The notes below the pieces were generated by a model that was given only the letters and a program-made list of their open reading frames with translations, ran no database searches and had not been told where the DNA came from. This document shows, piece by piece, positions 8,700-17,430 of a stretch of DNA of 50,946 bases. Each line of letters opens with the position of its first letter. The first letter of the stretch is position 1. Both the position numbers and the translations under genes were made by a program. This stretch comes from Paenibacillus alginolyticus DSM 5050 = NBRC 15375 (GTDB lineage: Bacteria > Bacillota > Bacilli > Paenibacillales > NBRC-103111). Location of the stretch: the NCBI RefSeq assembly GCF_000422905.1, contig NZ_AUGY01000062.1:1-50946 (forward strand), read 5' to 3'.

Positions 8700-9548
8700 A
8701 TGCGTTGTCGTCTCCTTTTTATCCAATGGAACCGTATGAATCTGATTCTTCACATGCCTTATCGCATTAATTTCACCGCCGATGATAATGATGAGCGCCG
8801 AAATATAGAACCAAGTCATGAGCACGATAATGCCCCCGACACTGCCATAAGTGGCGCTGTAGTTGGTGAAGTTGTTGACATAAAAGGAGAAGCCGAGGGA
8901 TGTTAATTGCCATCCAACTGCCGCGAATATCGCTCCAGGAAGGACGCTTTTGCAGGTCAGACATGTATTAGGCGCTATATAGTAAACCCCGATGAAAACC
9001 ACAAATACGATGATGAAGTTCGCAATCCAGCGCAGGTTGTTCCACAAAGCCACTTGTTTCGTAGAAATCGGAATGTTGGCAAGCGTCCAATCCCCGATCC
9101 AATGCCCAAACACGCTAAGCAGCAGCGCTGAAGCGATGACAATGAGCATGCCCAGCGTCAGCATCACAGCAAGAAAACGCGAGTGTATGAAGCTTTTGCG
9201 CTCCGGCAGCCCGTACGCTTTGTTGACGGCAATGACGATCGCATTCATCGCGGCGCTGGCACTCACCAAGGCGAATATTATTCCGAAGGAAAGTGCGCCT
9301 CCTCTTTTGACATCAAGCAGATTGCTAAGCATTTCCTCGATCCAGCCGGCTACTGCCTCCGGAATATAGTCTTTAATGAGTCCCATGACATCATCCGAGG
9401 AGAACGGCAAATACCCCAGTAAGCTCAGAATAAAGAGTAGAAAGGGGAACAGCGATAGCAGAAAATAGTAGGCGCATTGTGCAGCAAGCCCCGTGGCATC
9501 GTGCTTTTCGAACTGCGTCCAAAGCAATTTTAAGTAAGATATCCCCAT
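8685..9548 (-). CDS. YihY/UPF0761 family membrane protein
   Basis: 287 residues with about six transmembrane segments. Family features are the N-terminal DATGLAAQCAYYFLLSLFPFLLFILSLLGYLP block, SASAAMNAIVIAVNKAYG, and the C-terminal YSATYGSVGGIIVLMTWFYISALIIIIGGEINA. The family is also called BrkB-like and was once misnamed ribonuclease BN; its true activity is unsettled. The hydrophilic tail ends with a short Lys/Thr-rich stretch. AAAGGAA lies about 10 bases upstream of the ATG. It is monocistronic and divergent from the helicase gene. Confidence 0.9.
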   Translation of the reverse strand: MGISYLKLLWTQFEKHDATGLAAQCAYYFLLSLFPFLLFILSLLGYLPFSSDDVMGLIKDYIPEAVAGWIEEMLSNLLDVKRGGALSFGIIFALVSASAAMNAIVIAVNKAYGLPERKSFIHSRFLAVMLTLGMLIVIASALLLSVFGHWIGDWTLANIPISTKQVALWNNLRWIANFIIVFVVFIGVYYIAPNTCLTCKSVLPGAIFAAVGWQLTSLGFSFYVNNFTNYSATYGSVGGIIVLMTWFYISALIIIIGGEINAIRHVKNQIHTVPLDKKETTTHKNRF

Positions 9549-9626
9549 ATGTATATAGTTCCTTTCATAGGTCTATAAATGTGATAGAATAGGTAGTCCA
9601 GTATTGCTATGAAACAGGTGATGATT

Positions 9627-11941
9627 TTGACTTCTCTTTCAATTTACCCTACACCATTAGGTACGAAACAAACCACAGAGCGACCTATCCCGCATGCGCG
9701 TATGGCGCTTTTAACGAATAGTTCCGATTTTGTGTCCGATGCCGATCGTGACGCTTACTTTTTTCGCGATTTGGAAAGCCATCAGATTCTGCTGAATGAA
9801 GCGCAGGTTCAGGCTGTGCGCCATTTCAAAGGTCCTTTGCTTACCCTAGCGGGTGCAGGTTCCGGGAAGACAACTGTTCTGGTTTGCCGAGTGGCTTATT
9901 TACTGCGTGTGCACCGGGTTCATCCGTCGAATTTGTTGTTGATTACTTTCTCAAAAAAAGCCGCCGAAGAGATGCGGGAACGCCTCACATCCATGCCAGG
10001 CCTTGATCATAGTATGACCAATACGATGCAGGTGCGGACATTTCACGCTTTTTGCCTCAGATTACTGCGAATGAACGGGTTACAACAAGAGATTCTGAGT
10101 GATGGCCGCTATCAGCAAATTGTCTTCAAACGCATCATGCTGGGCATGGGGCTGCAGGATACATATCAACCCGAAGTGCTCATTTCCTTGCTTTCCTCTT
10201 ATAAAATGCAGCTGATTGAGGTTGAAGACCTCCCAGAAGGAACGGAAGAAGACAAAGAAGTGAAACGGATTTTCATGCAGTATGAGCAGTGGAAAATGGA
10301 GCAGCAGAAGATTGATTTTGACGATATTTTGATCAAAGCCTACCACTTATTGCAGCAAAATACCGATGTCCTTCGTTCGCTGCAGCGAAAATTCACTTAT
10401 ATCAGCGTTGATGAGTTCCAGGATACGAATACCGTGCAATACGAAATCATTCAAATGATTGCGAAGGACCACGAGAATTTGATGGTCGTTGGTGATGATG
10501 ACCAGACGATTTATTCGTTTAATGGCGCGCGAAATGAATTTATTCTACAGTTTCATGAGAAGTATCCTGCTGCCAAGACGGTCACTCTTGATATTAATTA
10601 CCGTTCTACTTCAAGCATCGTCGGCCTGGGGAATGCCATCATCACACACAATGTCCAGCGGAAGTCGAAGACCCTCCTCGCCACGAAGGAAAGTGATCGG
10701 AAGCCGCAATATGTGAAACCAACGAATAGTGACGACGAGGCCGATTGGTTAATTAACGATCTTCGGATTAAAGTAGCCGAGGGTGGCAGTCAGTATGGCG
10801 AGCTATTTTGTATCGGACAGCCAGCAACAGTCGGGCGATTATCGAGCAGTTGATTCTTCATAATTTGCCTTTTGTGGATTACGGTAGCAATGACTCCTTC
10901 TACGATCAGTGGATGGTGAAGCCGATTATTGATCACTTAAGGCTTGCCCATGAGCGGCGTAATTTCGAAGCTATAGAAGGTGTCCTCCCATCATTATATA
11001 TAGGACGAGACCAAGGCATGCGGATTATTCAAGATCAGGAAGCGATTCAAGCGAAAAAGTGGCCGCTCATCCACCTGCTCGGACTGCCTCAGCTGAAAGA
11101 TTTTCAGAAAGAAAAGCTCAAAAGTCGCATCCGGCTCATTAAATCGCTTGCTGAAATGAAGCCGCTCGCAGCCGTTCAGGCGATTCGCAAGGATTTCTAT
11201 GATGCTTTCCTAGAGACGAACAAGCGCAGCAAGCTGACGCATCACAGAGAGATGCTGAAGGAAACGCTCGACGAGCTGGAATCTTCGGCCAAGCGGTTCG
11301 ACAGCGTGGAGCAATTTCTTTATTTTATCCATGAGGTCGCGGAAAAACGCACCGAAATGAGTGCAGCGAGAAAAGATCATACCGCGAATAAAATTTCGCT
11401 CATGACGATTCATAAATCGAAGGGACTGGAATTCCCGATCGTGTACTTGCTCTGTGCGATCGAGGGCAATATGCCGCATAGCACGGCAATTGATGCCAGC
11501 CATCTGGACGATGTGAAGATGGCTGGCGTTGTTGGGCGCGACAAGGGAACCGCCGCGCTGGAAGAAGAACGGCGACTCGCTTACGTCGCCGTCACGCGCG
11601 CCAAGGCTGAGCTGCTGATCAGCTCGCCGGCGTTTTATCGCGGGAAGAAGGCGGAGCCTTCCCGCTTCCTGCTGTCCGCGTTCCCTGGCGCGGACCCTGT
11701 TGTCAGCCGCAAGCCTGCTGCGGCTGTGGATGTTGGTGCAGCAGCGGCGCGGCGCCCGGCCGCTGCGGGGAAGCCCGCCGCCGCGACTGAGCGGGTCGCG
11801 GCGTGGATCTGCGAGCAGGCCGGCTGCAAGGCCTGGTCGCGCATCTCTTCGCCGCAGGAAGCGAAGCTTGCGGCGAAGGCGTGCCCCTTGTGCAGCGCAG
11901 CGATGGTCAAGGGCAGCCGGATGGTTTCGCTCACTCGCTAG
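9627..11941 (+). pseudogene. UvrD/PcrA-like superfamily 1A helicase, frameshifted
   Basis: Two frames together encode one ~771-residue helicase. Frame 1 (to ~10805) has the Q-like LNEAQVQAVRH, Walker A LAGAGSGKTT, VDEFQDTN, GDDDQTIYSFNGA and NYRST. Frame 2 (from ~10808) resumes with LYRTASNSRAIIEQL and carries IHKSKGLEFPIVYL and EEERRLAYVAVTRAK. One missing base in the T-run at 10806-10809 (CTATTTTG) explains the break; restoring a T gives ELFLYRT. The end has a GC-rich Ala/Pro linker and a likely zinc ribbon, CEQAGC then CPLC. A TTG start at 9627 is best placed after AGGTGA; ATG 9609 and 9621 are alternatives. Sequencing error or true decay cannot be told apart here. Confidence 0.85.
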
Positions 11942-12076
11942 CATCGTTTGCATGTCTCCCATGGTAGAATACACACGTATCTGACCAGTTGCAGGGATTC
12001 AATTGAACTTCGATAAAGGATTTCATTCAAACCGGCGAGGCTGCAGCGGCCAGCTGGATTTACATGTGATAACGAA

Positions 12077-12110
12077 GAGCAGCAATCCTTTGAGGATGCT
12101 GCTTTTTTTA
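12077..12110 (+). terminator. Rho-independent terminator
   Basis: AGCAGCAATCC (12079-12089) pairs with GGATGCTGCT (12094-12103) across a short loop, with one bulge, and is followed by seven T. It lies 135 bp after the helicase stop; the 90 bp between hold no recognisable gene. Confidence 0.8.
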
Positions 12111-12185
12111 TTTTACATTTGCGTCGATCAAGGTGTTTGTAGATCTAAGCTTCCCACATTATGATGTTAGTAAGGAGGTGTTCAC

Positions 12186-13142
12186 ATGGAGTTATGTCTA
12201 GAAGAGCTACTATCAAAAGCGAATGCTGAGGGGGATTACATTTCTAGAGATACATTTAGAAGCTTTGTCCGATACGGTCTTATCGTTCCCAATAAGAAGG
12301 GGCGTGGAAGAGGACGCGGTGTAAATACCTTTTACCATCATTCCGATATTGAGGCCATTCACGATATTCTTACACTAAAGCAGATCTACAACATGACGAG
12401 TTGGGAAAACATGATCTCTCTTTTATATGTGAAAGGCTTCCCCGTCCAGTGGGACAAGCTTCAAACGAGACTGCTGAAGTTTGCAGAAGAAATGAACGGT
12501 AAATTCGTATTCATTTCGGACCATCCGCAAGAAGTAGAGGAAGCAATACCTAACTTAACGGTGAAATTAAAGCGTCATGAAAAGCCAAGAACTCCGTCCC
12601 CTGAAGAACAGGAGGCTGCGCAGCAATATGCCTTCATCGCAAAGGTGATTACGGATTTATCAAAATCGAGAGGTATCCCTACCGTCCATGCTTTAACCTT
12701 TTTAAGACGTCTCAAAATCTTTGGACTTCCTGATTTCAAAGAAACCTTCGAAGAGCTTTTCGGTAATTTCGAGTTGTCTAAGCTTCGTAAGTCGGTTCTT
12801 GCCTGTAGTGAAGCGGATTTCTACCGCATTCAGCAAATCATTTTACAAAGCCTAAAACTATGGTCAGAAATTTCTGCTTTATACCCGGAAACTAGACATG
12901 TACCCTTTTTTGGAAAAGTGATAGGTAAGCTACACGATGGTTTCAAGACCGACGATTTATTTTCGAAACCAGAGTTTCTGCAGCTTGTAGTCCTTTCTCT
13001 CATCCATATCTCCAAAAAGCGAAAAATGGAACTTCATAAATTTTTGTTCAATCAAAAACTTACAAGAAGGGCCTTTCTCCTATTTCGCTATTTAGGTGCC
13101 CTCTCTAGTCATTCCTGGTCAGTAAGAAAGAAGGTGAAGTGA
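12186..13142 (+). CDS. Unknown protein with MerR-like N-terminus
   Basis: 318 residues, family not recognised. Residues about 15-65 (ISRDTFRSFVRYGLIVPNKKG, then FYHHSDIEAIHDILTLKQIY) resemble a MerR-type winged helix: helix pair, basic wing (GRGRGRG), then an HHSDIEAI segment like the usual Y..DV..L. The remainder is predicted mostly helical, charged, with no metal motif or membrane segment. AAGGAGG lies seven bases before the ATG, so expression is probably efficient. The stop overlaps the start of a tiny membrane-protein gene (TGATG), implying coupled translation. A DNA-binding regulator acting with a small membrane partner is possible but unproven. Confidence 0.75.
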   Translation: MELCLEELLSKANAEGDYISRDTFRSFVRYGLIVPNKKGRGRGRGVNTFYHHSDIEAIHDILTLKQIYNMTSWENMISLLYVKGFPVQWDKLQTRLLKFAEEMNGKFVFISDHPQEVEEAIPNLTVKLKRHEKPRTPSPEEQEAAQQYAFIAKVITDLSKSRGIPTVHALTFLRRLKIFGLPDFKETFEELFGNFELSKLRKSVLACSEADFYRIQQIILQSLKLWSEISALYPETRHVPFFGKVIGKLHDGFKTDDLFSKPEFLQLVVLSLIHISKKRKMELHKFLFNQKLTRRAFLLFRYLGALSSHSWSVRKKVK

Positions 13143-13252
13143 TGAAGAAAGTTCATATCCATATCGAACGCAAGCTAGTTAAACTTGTACTCCCCGCGTG
13201 GCTTGCCCTAGTTATGTTTGTTTTGGCCGCAATCTCATTGAAATTTGGTTAG
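13142..13252 (+). CDS. 36-residue membrane peptide coupled to upstream gene
   Basis: Starts MKKVHIHIERKLVKLVLPAW and ends AAISLKFG. It has a positively charged amphipathic N-terminus of about 14 residues and one hydrophobic helix (LVLPAWLALVMFVLAAISL), so it should insert with the N-terminus inside. Its ATG overlaps the TGA of the 318-residue protein by one base. The upstream tail AAGAAGGTGAAG could act as its ribosome site. Function is unknown; a partner for the upstream protein is an inference from coupling. Confidence 0.6.
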   Translation: MKKVHIHIERKLVKLVLPAWLALVMFVLAAISLKFG

Positions 13253-13283
13253 CTATCTGGCTTGTGCTATTCCTCACAGAAAA

Positions 13284-13321
13284 CCCGCACCCCTAAGCTC
13301 TAAACAAGCCGCAGGTGCGGG
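13284..13321. terminator. Terminator for tpx, perhaps bidirectional
   Basis: CCCGCACC (13284-13291) pairs with GGTGCGGG (13314-13321) around a 22-base loop. On the minus strand it is followed by TTTTCTG, suiting tpx; the plus side has a weaker CATTCTTTT. Confidence 0.6.
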
Positions 13322-13334
13322 TACAAGCATTCTT

Positions 13335-13859
13335 TTACACAAGTTCCTTCAAAGCATCTAAAGCCGCATCATAATTCGGATGCTCCTTCATCTCCATTAA
13401 ATACTCCACATAACGAACGGTATTGTTCTCATCCAAGATGAATATCGCACGTTGATCAAGCTGAATCTCCTTAATCAACACGCCATACGCTTGACCGAAA
13501 GCTCGGCTTTTATAATCAGATAAGGTTACGACTTTATCAATGCCTGCTGCCCCGCAGAAACGACTCAGCGCAAAAGGAAGATCCACCGAAATCGTCAAAA
13601 TGACAACATTGTCTCCCAGCTTATCTGCTTCCACATTGAAGCGCCGCGTCTGTGCATCGCATGTACCTGTATCCACGGAAGGGACGACCGAAATCAGCTT
13701 CACTTTGCCTGCATAATCCGATAGGCTTACCTCTGTCATCAGATCCTTATTCACTTTAAAATCTGGCGCTTTATCCCCAACCTTGATCTCCGGCCCCAAC
13801 AAAGTAACTGGATTTCCTCCAACTGTTGCTACCCCTGTGCGTTCTTGTACCTGTGTCAT
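13335..13859 (-). CDS. tpx: Thiol peroxidase (atypical 2-Cys peroxiredoxin)
   Basis: 174 residues; reduces H2O2 and alkyl hydroperoxides with electrons from thioredoxin. The peroxidatic Cys is in VPSVDTGTCDAQTRRF (C67) and the resolving Cys in LSRFCGAAG (C102), the usual Tpx spacing. The N-terminal VQERTGVATVGGNPVTLLG and C-terminal RYVEYLMEMKEHPNYDAA match the family along its full length. AGGAGG precedes the ATG. It lies directly downstream of trxA and near trxB on the same strand, so peroxidase, thioredoxin and reductase are grouped in order of electron flow. Confidence 0.96.
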   Translation of the reverse strand: MTQVQERTGVATVGGNPVTLLGPEIKVGDKAPDFKVNKDLMTEVSLSDYAGKVKLISVVPSVDTGTCDAQTRRFNVEADKLGDNVVILTISVDLPFALSRFCGAAGIDKVVTLSDYKSRAFGQAYGVLIKEIQLDQRAIFILDENNTVRYVEYLMEMKEHPNYDAALDALKELV

Positions 13860-13901
13860 ATTCGTATTCCTCCTGTAATTTTGTATGTTTTATTTCATTG
13901 A

Positions 13902-13951
13902 GTTTCGTTGTTTGTTATGCCTTCTCGTTTCGTTGTTTGTTAGGCTTTCTC
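13902..13951. repeat. 25-bp tandem duplication over the trxA stop codon
   Basis: 13902-13926 and 13927-13951 are adjacent 25-bp copies differing at two positions. The right copy contains the last codons and TAA of trxA, so the duplication copied the gene's end into the trxA-tpx gap without extending the protein. It is probably a replication-slippage scar. Confidence 0.8.
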
Positions 13952-14251
13952 AATAACTGCTTTAAGCTTCTCTTTGGGCTGTACCCCAACCAATTGGTCA
14001 ACCAATTGACCATCTTTGAAAATGAGCAATGTAGGGATACTCATGACGTTATATTTGGCAGCGGATTCTGGGTTGTCATCCACGTTGATTTTTACGATTT
14101 TGGCTGCATCTCCGATCTCAGCTGATAGTTCATCTAGAATCGGAGCAATGATTTTACAAGGTCCGCACCAAGGTGCCCAAAAATCTACGAGGACAATACC
14201 CGCTTCAATTTCATTGTTAAAAGTGGCATCGGAAATTTGTTTAACTGACAT
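13940..14251 (-). CDS. trxA: Thioredoxin
   Basis: 103 residues with the canonical active site WAPWCGPCK (C29, C32) and the cis-Pro block VMSIPTLLIFKDGQLVDQLVG. It is the general dithiol reductant for Tpx, ribonucleotide reductase and other targets, reduced by TrxB. GGAGGAATTAGCC precedes the ATG. It lies between trxB and tpx, all on the minus strand. The 130-bp gap from trxB contains a small hairpin (TCGTCC/GGACGA), so trxA may also have its own promoter. Confidence 0.97.
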   Translation of the reverse strand: MSVKQISDATFNNEIEAGIVLVDFWAPWCGPCKIIAPILDELSAEIGDAAKIVKINVDDNPESAAKYNVMSIPTLLIFKDGQLVDQLVGVQPKEKLKAVIEKA

Positions 14252-14383
14252 GGCTAATTCCTCCTAAAGGTTCTTTTATACAAGGATAAACGACTCCGTC
14301 GTCCTTCAGGGACGAACGCGTTTGTCAAGACTGATGACGCGAAGTGTAATAAAACTTATACTTTCTTATCTACTTAAAAAGCA

Positions 14384-15313
14384 TTAAGCATGCTGTTCGG
14401 AAATATATCTCTCACAATCTAGTGCCGCCATACAACCGCTTCCTGCTGATGTAATCGCTTGGCGATAGATGCGATCCTGCACATCCCCACAAGCGAAAAC
14501 GCCAGGTACAGTCGTTTGTGAAGTTCCGGGAATAACCTGCAAATATCCGAGCTCATCTGTTGGCAGCTGTCCGCCTAGGAAGCCAGTATTCGGAGTATGC
14601 CCGATCGCTAGAAAAATACCATCAGCTTCCAGCAGCTCTTCCTCACCAGTTTCGTTGTTAAGCACCTTAAGTCCAGTGACTCCAAGAGTTCCAGCTACAA
14701 CTTCAAGCGGTGTCCGGTTAAGGCTCCAAGCAACCTTTTGATTGCCGCGAGCGTGATCCTGCATGATTTTCGATGCTTTCAGATCGTTACGACGATGCAC
14801 AACGCGCACTTCGGAAGCGAATCGAGTCAAGAACTGTGCCTCTTCCATCGCTGTATCCCCACCGCCAATCACGATAATCTTCTTGTTCCTGAAGAAAAAT
14901 CCATCGCAGGTTGCACAAGTGCTTACGCCTTTCCCAATATTATCGGATTCACCGGGGATACCCAGTTTCTTAGCCGTTGCCCCTGTGGAAATGATCAACG
15001 AGTCCGCTGTCAATTGCCCTCCATCCTCTAAGAACAAGGTGAATGGACGTTTGGACATGTCGACTTCAGTGACCCGACCTGACTGAATCGCAGCGCCGAA
15101 ACGCATCGCCTGTTTGCGCATATTGTCCATCAGCTCGGGCCCCGTGATGCCGTCTGGGAATCCTGGGAAGTTATCTACTTCTGTGGTGGTAGTTAACTGC
15201 CCCCCAGGCTGGATGCCTTCTATAACTAGAGGTGACATGTTCGCCCTTGCCAGGTAAATCGCTGCGGTTAACCCCGCTGGTCCGGTTCCGATAATAATCG
15301 CTTTGTGATGCAT
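14384..15313 (-). CDS. trxB: Thioredoxin-disulfide reductase
   Basis: 309-residue flavoprotein transferring electrons from NADPH to thioredoxin. It has the FAD dinucleotide fold IIIGTGPAGLTAAIYLARA, redox centre STCATCDGFF (C133, C136), NADPH fold IIVIGGGDTAMEEAQFL followed by VVHRR, and the FAD-closing ACGDVQD near the end. All are in the standard order and length for low-molecular-weight TrxB. GGAGGCATTCCT lies before the ATG. A strong promoter is visible upstream (15394-15422). It heads the trxB-trxA-tpx group. Confidence 0.96.
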   Translation of the reverse strand: MHHKAIIIGTGPAGLTAAIYLARANMSPLVIEGIQPGGQLTTTTEVDNFPGFPDGITGPELMDNMRKQAMRFGAAIQSGRVTEVDMSKRPFTLFLEDGGQLTADSLIISTGATAKKLGIPGESDNIGKGVSTCATCDGFFFRNKKIIVIGGGDTAMEEAQFLTRFASEVRVVHRRNDLKASKIMQDHARGNQKVAWSLNRTPLEVVAGTLGVTGLKVLNNETGEEELLEADGIFLAIGHTPNTGFLGGQLPTDELGYLQVIPGTSQTTVPGVFACGDVQDRIYRQAITSAGSGCMAALDCERYISEQHA

Positions 15314-15393
15314 AGGAATGCCTCCTTGGATGCTTCATGGTCAATTTATTTTCTATTTGTTAGCAATTTAATTTGAAACAACTTTATGAATGA

Positions 15394-15422
15394 ATCATAC
15401 CAATTCCATTTAACATTGTCAA
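15394..15422 (-). promoter_or_regulatory. Sigma-A-like promoter for trxB
   Basis: On the minus strand TTGACA (15422-15417) and TATGAT (15399-15394) are separated by exactly 17 bp, about 80 bases before the trxB start. AT-rich sequence on the other side (TTGTCA, TATAAT with longer spacing) may drive the divergent foldase gene. Confidence 0.65.
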
Positions 15423-15592
15423 CAATTAATTTGTGTACAATATAATTAAATGGAATACCCCTTGCTAATGGCAGATTCAGCCTTCTATTCATCAAACTTT
15501 CAGTCAGCTTTCAAGTAGGCTTCAGTTTCAATCGGCATAATAGGCATCAGGTCAAGTCATTCCAATTACTGAAACCGAAGGGAGCATTCATA

Positions 15593-16513
15593 ATGAATAA
15601 ACATATATCAGCAAATCGTACAAGGAAATGGGTATCTTCTCTTCTGCTGCTCAGTCTTATCGCTTATCTCATCGTCTATCCTCCTCTTAAGAAAACCGAT
15701 CAGGCATCAGCAGCAGCAGCAGCCGTAGCTAAGGTTAATGGTGTCAATATCAGCACGGACCAGCTCTATAAAGCCATGCTAGTAAGTGGCGGCCAGCAGA
15801 CACTGGACTCTTTAATCTCTGATGAACTTATTAACCAAGAAGCACAGAAGACGGGCATTCAAATCACAGACGAAGATATTCAGAAAGAAATCTCATCCAT
15901 TCAAAGTTCCTATGCTTCTAATGATGAGTTTCAGCAAGCACTCACCTCTTACGGCATGACATTAGACGATCTAAAGAAAAATATGAAATCTCAAGTTCTC
16001 TTGAAAAAAATTCTAGAACCTCAAATTACGATTTCGGATGATGAAATCAAACAATATTATGATCAAAATATCGAATCATTGAAGGTCCCTGAGCAAATTC
16101 AGGCTTCTCACATCTCGGTCACGACCAAAGAAGAAGCGGATGCCATTCTCGCTGAGTTGAAAAAAGGTACGGACTTTGCAACGCTTGCCAAAGACAAATC
16201 CCTAGACACTGCAACCAAAGATACAGCCGGAGCTCTTGGTTACATCTCTAGCGGTAAAATGGAAGCAACCTTCGACACCACGGCCTTCGCCTTAGCTGTA
16301 GGTGAAACAAGCAGTGCCGTTCAGACAAGTACTGGTTACGACATTATTAAAGTAACGGACCATAAAGCGGCCTACACACCTACACTAGAAGAGAAAAAGG
16401 AGGATATTAAAACAACATTAACCAACCAAAAGTTGTCTACCCTATCTACTACATGGCTGCAAGTGAAGAAATCTCAATCGACGATTGAGAACTATTTGAG
16501 TAAAAGTGCTTAA
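15593..16513 (+). CDS. PrsA-like peptidyl-prolyl isomerase/foldase
   Basis: 306 residues. One N-terminal membrane anchor or signal (WVSSLLLLSLIAYLIVYPPL) is followed by a SurA-like helical chaperone domain (KVNGVNISTDQLYKAML to about residue 150). A parvulin-type isomerase domain then runs about 160-265 (IQASHISVTTKEEADAILAEL, FATLAKDKSLD, GALGYISSGKM, TGYDIIKV). It should help fold secreted proteins outside the membrane. Unlike classical PrsA it has no lipobox cysteine, so it is probably held by its N-terminal helix. GGGAG lies before the ATG. It is divergent from trxB and converges on pdaA. Confidence 0.85.
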   Translation: MNKHISANRTRKWVSSLLLLSLIAYLIVYPPLKKTDQASAAAAAVAKVNGVNISTDQLYKAMLVSGGQQTLDSLISDELINQEAQKTGIQITDEDIQKEISSIQSSYASNDEFQQALTSYGMTLDDLKKNMKSQVLLKKILEPQITISDDEIKQYYDQNIESLKVPEQIQASHISVTTKEEADAILAELKKGTDFATLAKDKSLDTATKDTAGALGYISSGKMEATFDTTAFALAVGETSSAVQTSTGYDIIKVTDHKAAYTPTLEEKKEDIKTTLTNQKLSTLSTTWLQVKKSQSTIENYLSKSA

Positions 16514-16527
16514 ATGTTGGTATACAA

Positions 16528-16558
16528 AAGAAGGATGCCCCTCCTGGGCATCCTTCTT
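16528..16558. terminator. Bidirectional terminator between foldase gene and pdaA
   Basis: AAGAAGGATGCCC (16528-16540) pairs perfectly with GGGCATCCTTCTT (16546-16558), loop CTCCT. The A/T-rich stem base can serve both convergent genes. Confidence 0.8.
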
Positions 16559-16563
16559 AGCTT

Positions 16564-17334
16564 TTATGGCGTCCGACTTTGCATCTCATCGAGACTCTTG
16601 AACTGGTATCCCTTACTCTTCGCATCGTCAATGATTCTTGCCAGTGCTTCCGTGTTATCCTTGGACACCGAATGGAGCAAAATGACGGCACCTGGATGCA
16701 GCTGGGCCATCACACTTTTGTACGCATACTCCCAGCCTTTCTGATGCTTCGGCTCCCAATCGCGGTAAGCGACGGACCAAAATACGTTCGTATAGCCAAG
16801 TCCCTGACTAACAGCTAACGATTGGCCGCTAAATATCCCCCGCGGCGCGCGCAGATAGCGCATCTCCTTTTGCCCAGTAAGAGCGCTGACTTCGGTTTTC
16901 ACTTGATTCAGTTCTTTCTGAATGCGCTCTGCCGATATTTGACTCATATCCGGATGACTCCAAGAATGGTTGCCGATCAAATGACCTTCCTGGGCCATCC
17001 TCTTTAACAGTTCTGGCTCCGTCTTGATATAATGCCCCGTCACGAAGAAAATCGCGGGTACCTGCTTCTCCTTCAGCACGTCTAGAATCTTACCGGTATA
17101 GCCCTGCTCATAACCATTATCGAAGGTTAAGTACAATTCCTTGACAGCTGGATCCCCTGTAAAAATAGCCCCTCGCTGCTTCAAAAGGCCTTTGAAGCCT
17201 TCTTCATCAATCGATGGAGGCTGTCCGTTTACGCTTTTCTTAAACCCAAAATGATAAGACCCATCAGCAGATGCCATCGTCGCTTGCCCGAGTAGCATGG
17301 CGAGCACGATCGTCAGAATTCGCATATACTTCAC
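16564..17334 (-). CDS. pdaA: PdaA-type polysaccharide deacetylase (spore cortex)
   Basis: 256 residues with a signal peptide (ILTIVLAMLLGQATMASA). The NodB-type fold has YLTFDNGYEQGYT (catalytic Asp, with DN where most deacetylases have DD, as in PdaA), FFVTGHYI, GHLIGNHSWSHPD (metal His pair), LRAPRGIFS and LHPGAVILLHSVS. PdaA removes the acetyl group from N-acetylmuramic acid, allowing muramic-delta-lactam formation in spore cortex, which is needed for germination. This supports an endospore-forming host. GTG at 17334 follows AAGGAGTG at about 11 bases; ATG at 17325 is possible. Transcribed alone. Confidence 0.9.
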   Translation of the reverse strand: MKYMRILTIVLAMLLGQATMASADGSYHFGFKKSVNGQPPSIDEEGFKGLLKQRGAIFTGDPAVKELYLTFDNGYEQGYTGKILDVLKEKQVPAIFFVTGHYIKTEPELLKRMAQEGHLIGNHSWSHPDMSQISAERIQKELNQVKTEVSALTGQKEMRYLRAPRGIFSGQSLAVSQGLGYTNVFWSVAYRDWEPKHQKGWEYAYKSVMAQLHPGAVILLHSVSKDNTEALARIIDDAKSKGYQFKSLDEMQSRTP

Positions 17335-17430
17335 GATTGAAGATTCACTCCTTGCCTTCTGTGGATTGGTACAGTCAACATAGACTGTTACTAATATGCC
17401 ACATGTTAGACGGAGATTATGTGTTCTTTT

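Noticed and set aside
10804..10812. Programmed -1 frameshift in the helicase
   Set aside because: The site lacks a classical X-XXY-YYZ heptamer and a stimulatory structure, and helicases of this family are not known to use one.
11210..11974. Long minus-strand reading frames opposite the helicase C-terminus
   Set aside because: They are antisense to a gene with all helicase motifs in a GC-rich, Ala-rich stretch; their translations are Arg/Ala-rich without motifs.
13860..13951. Attachment-site duplication at trxA
   Set aside because: The two copies are directly adjacent with nothing between them, so it is a tandem duplication, not flanking repeats of an inserted element.
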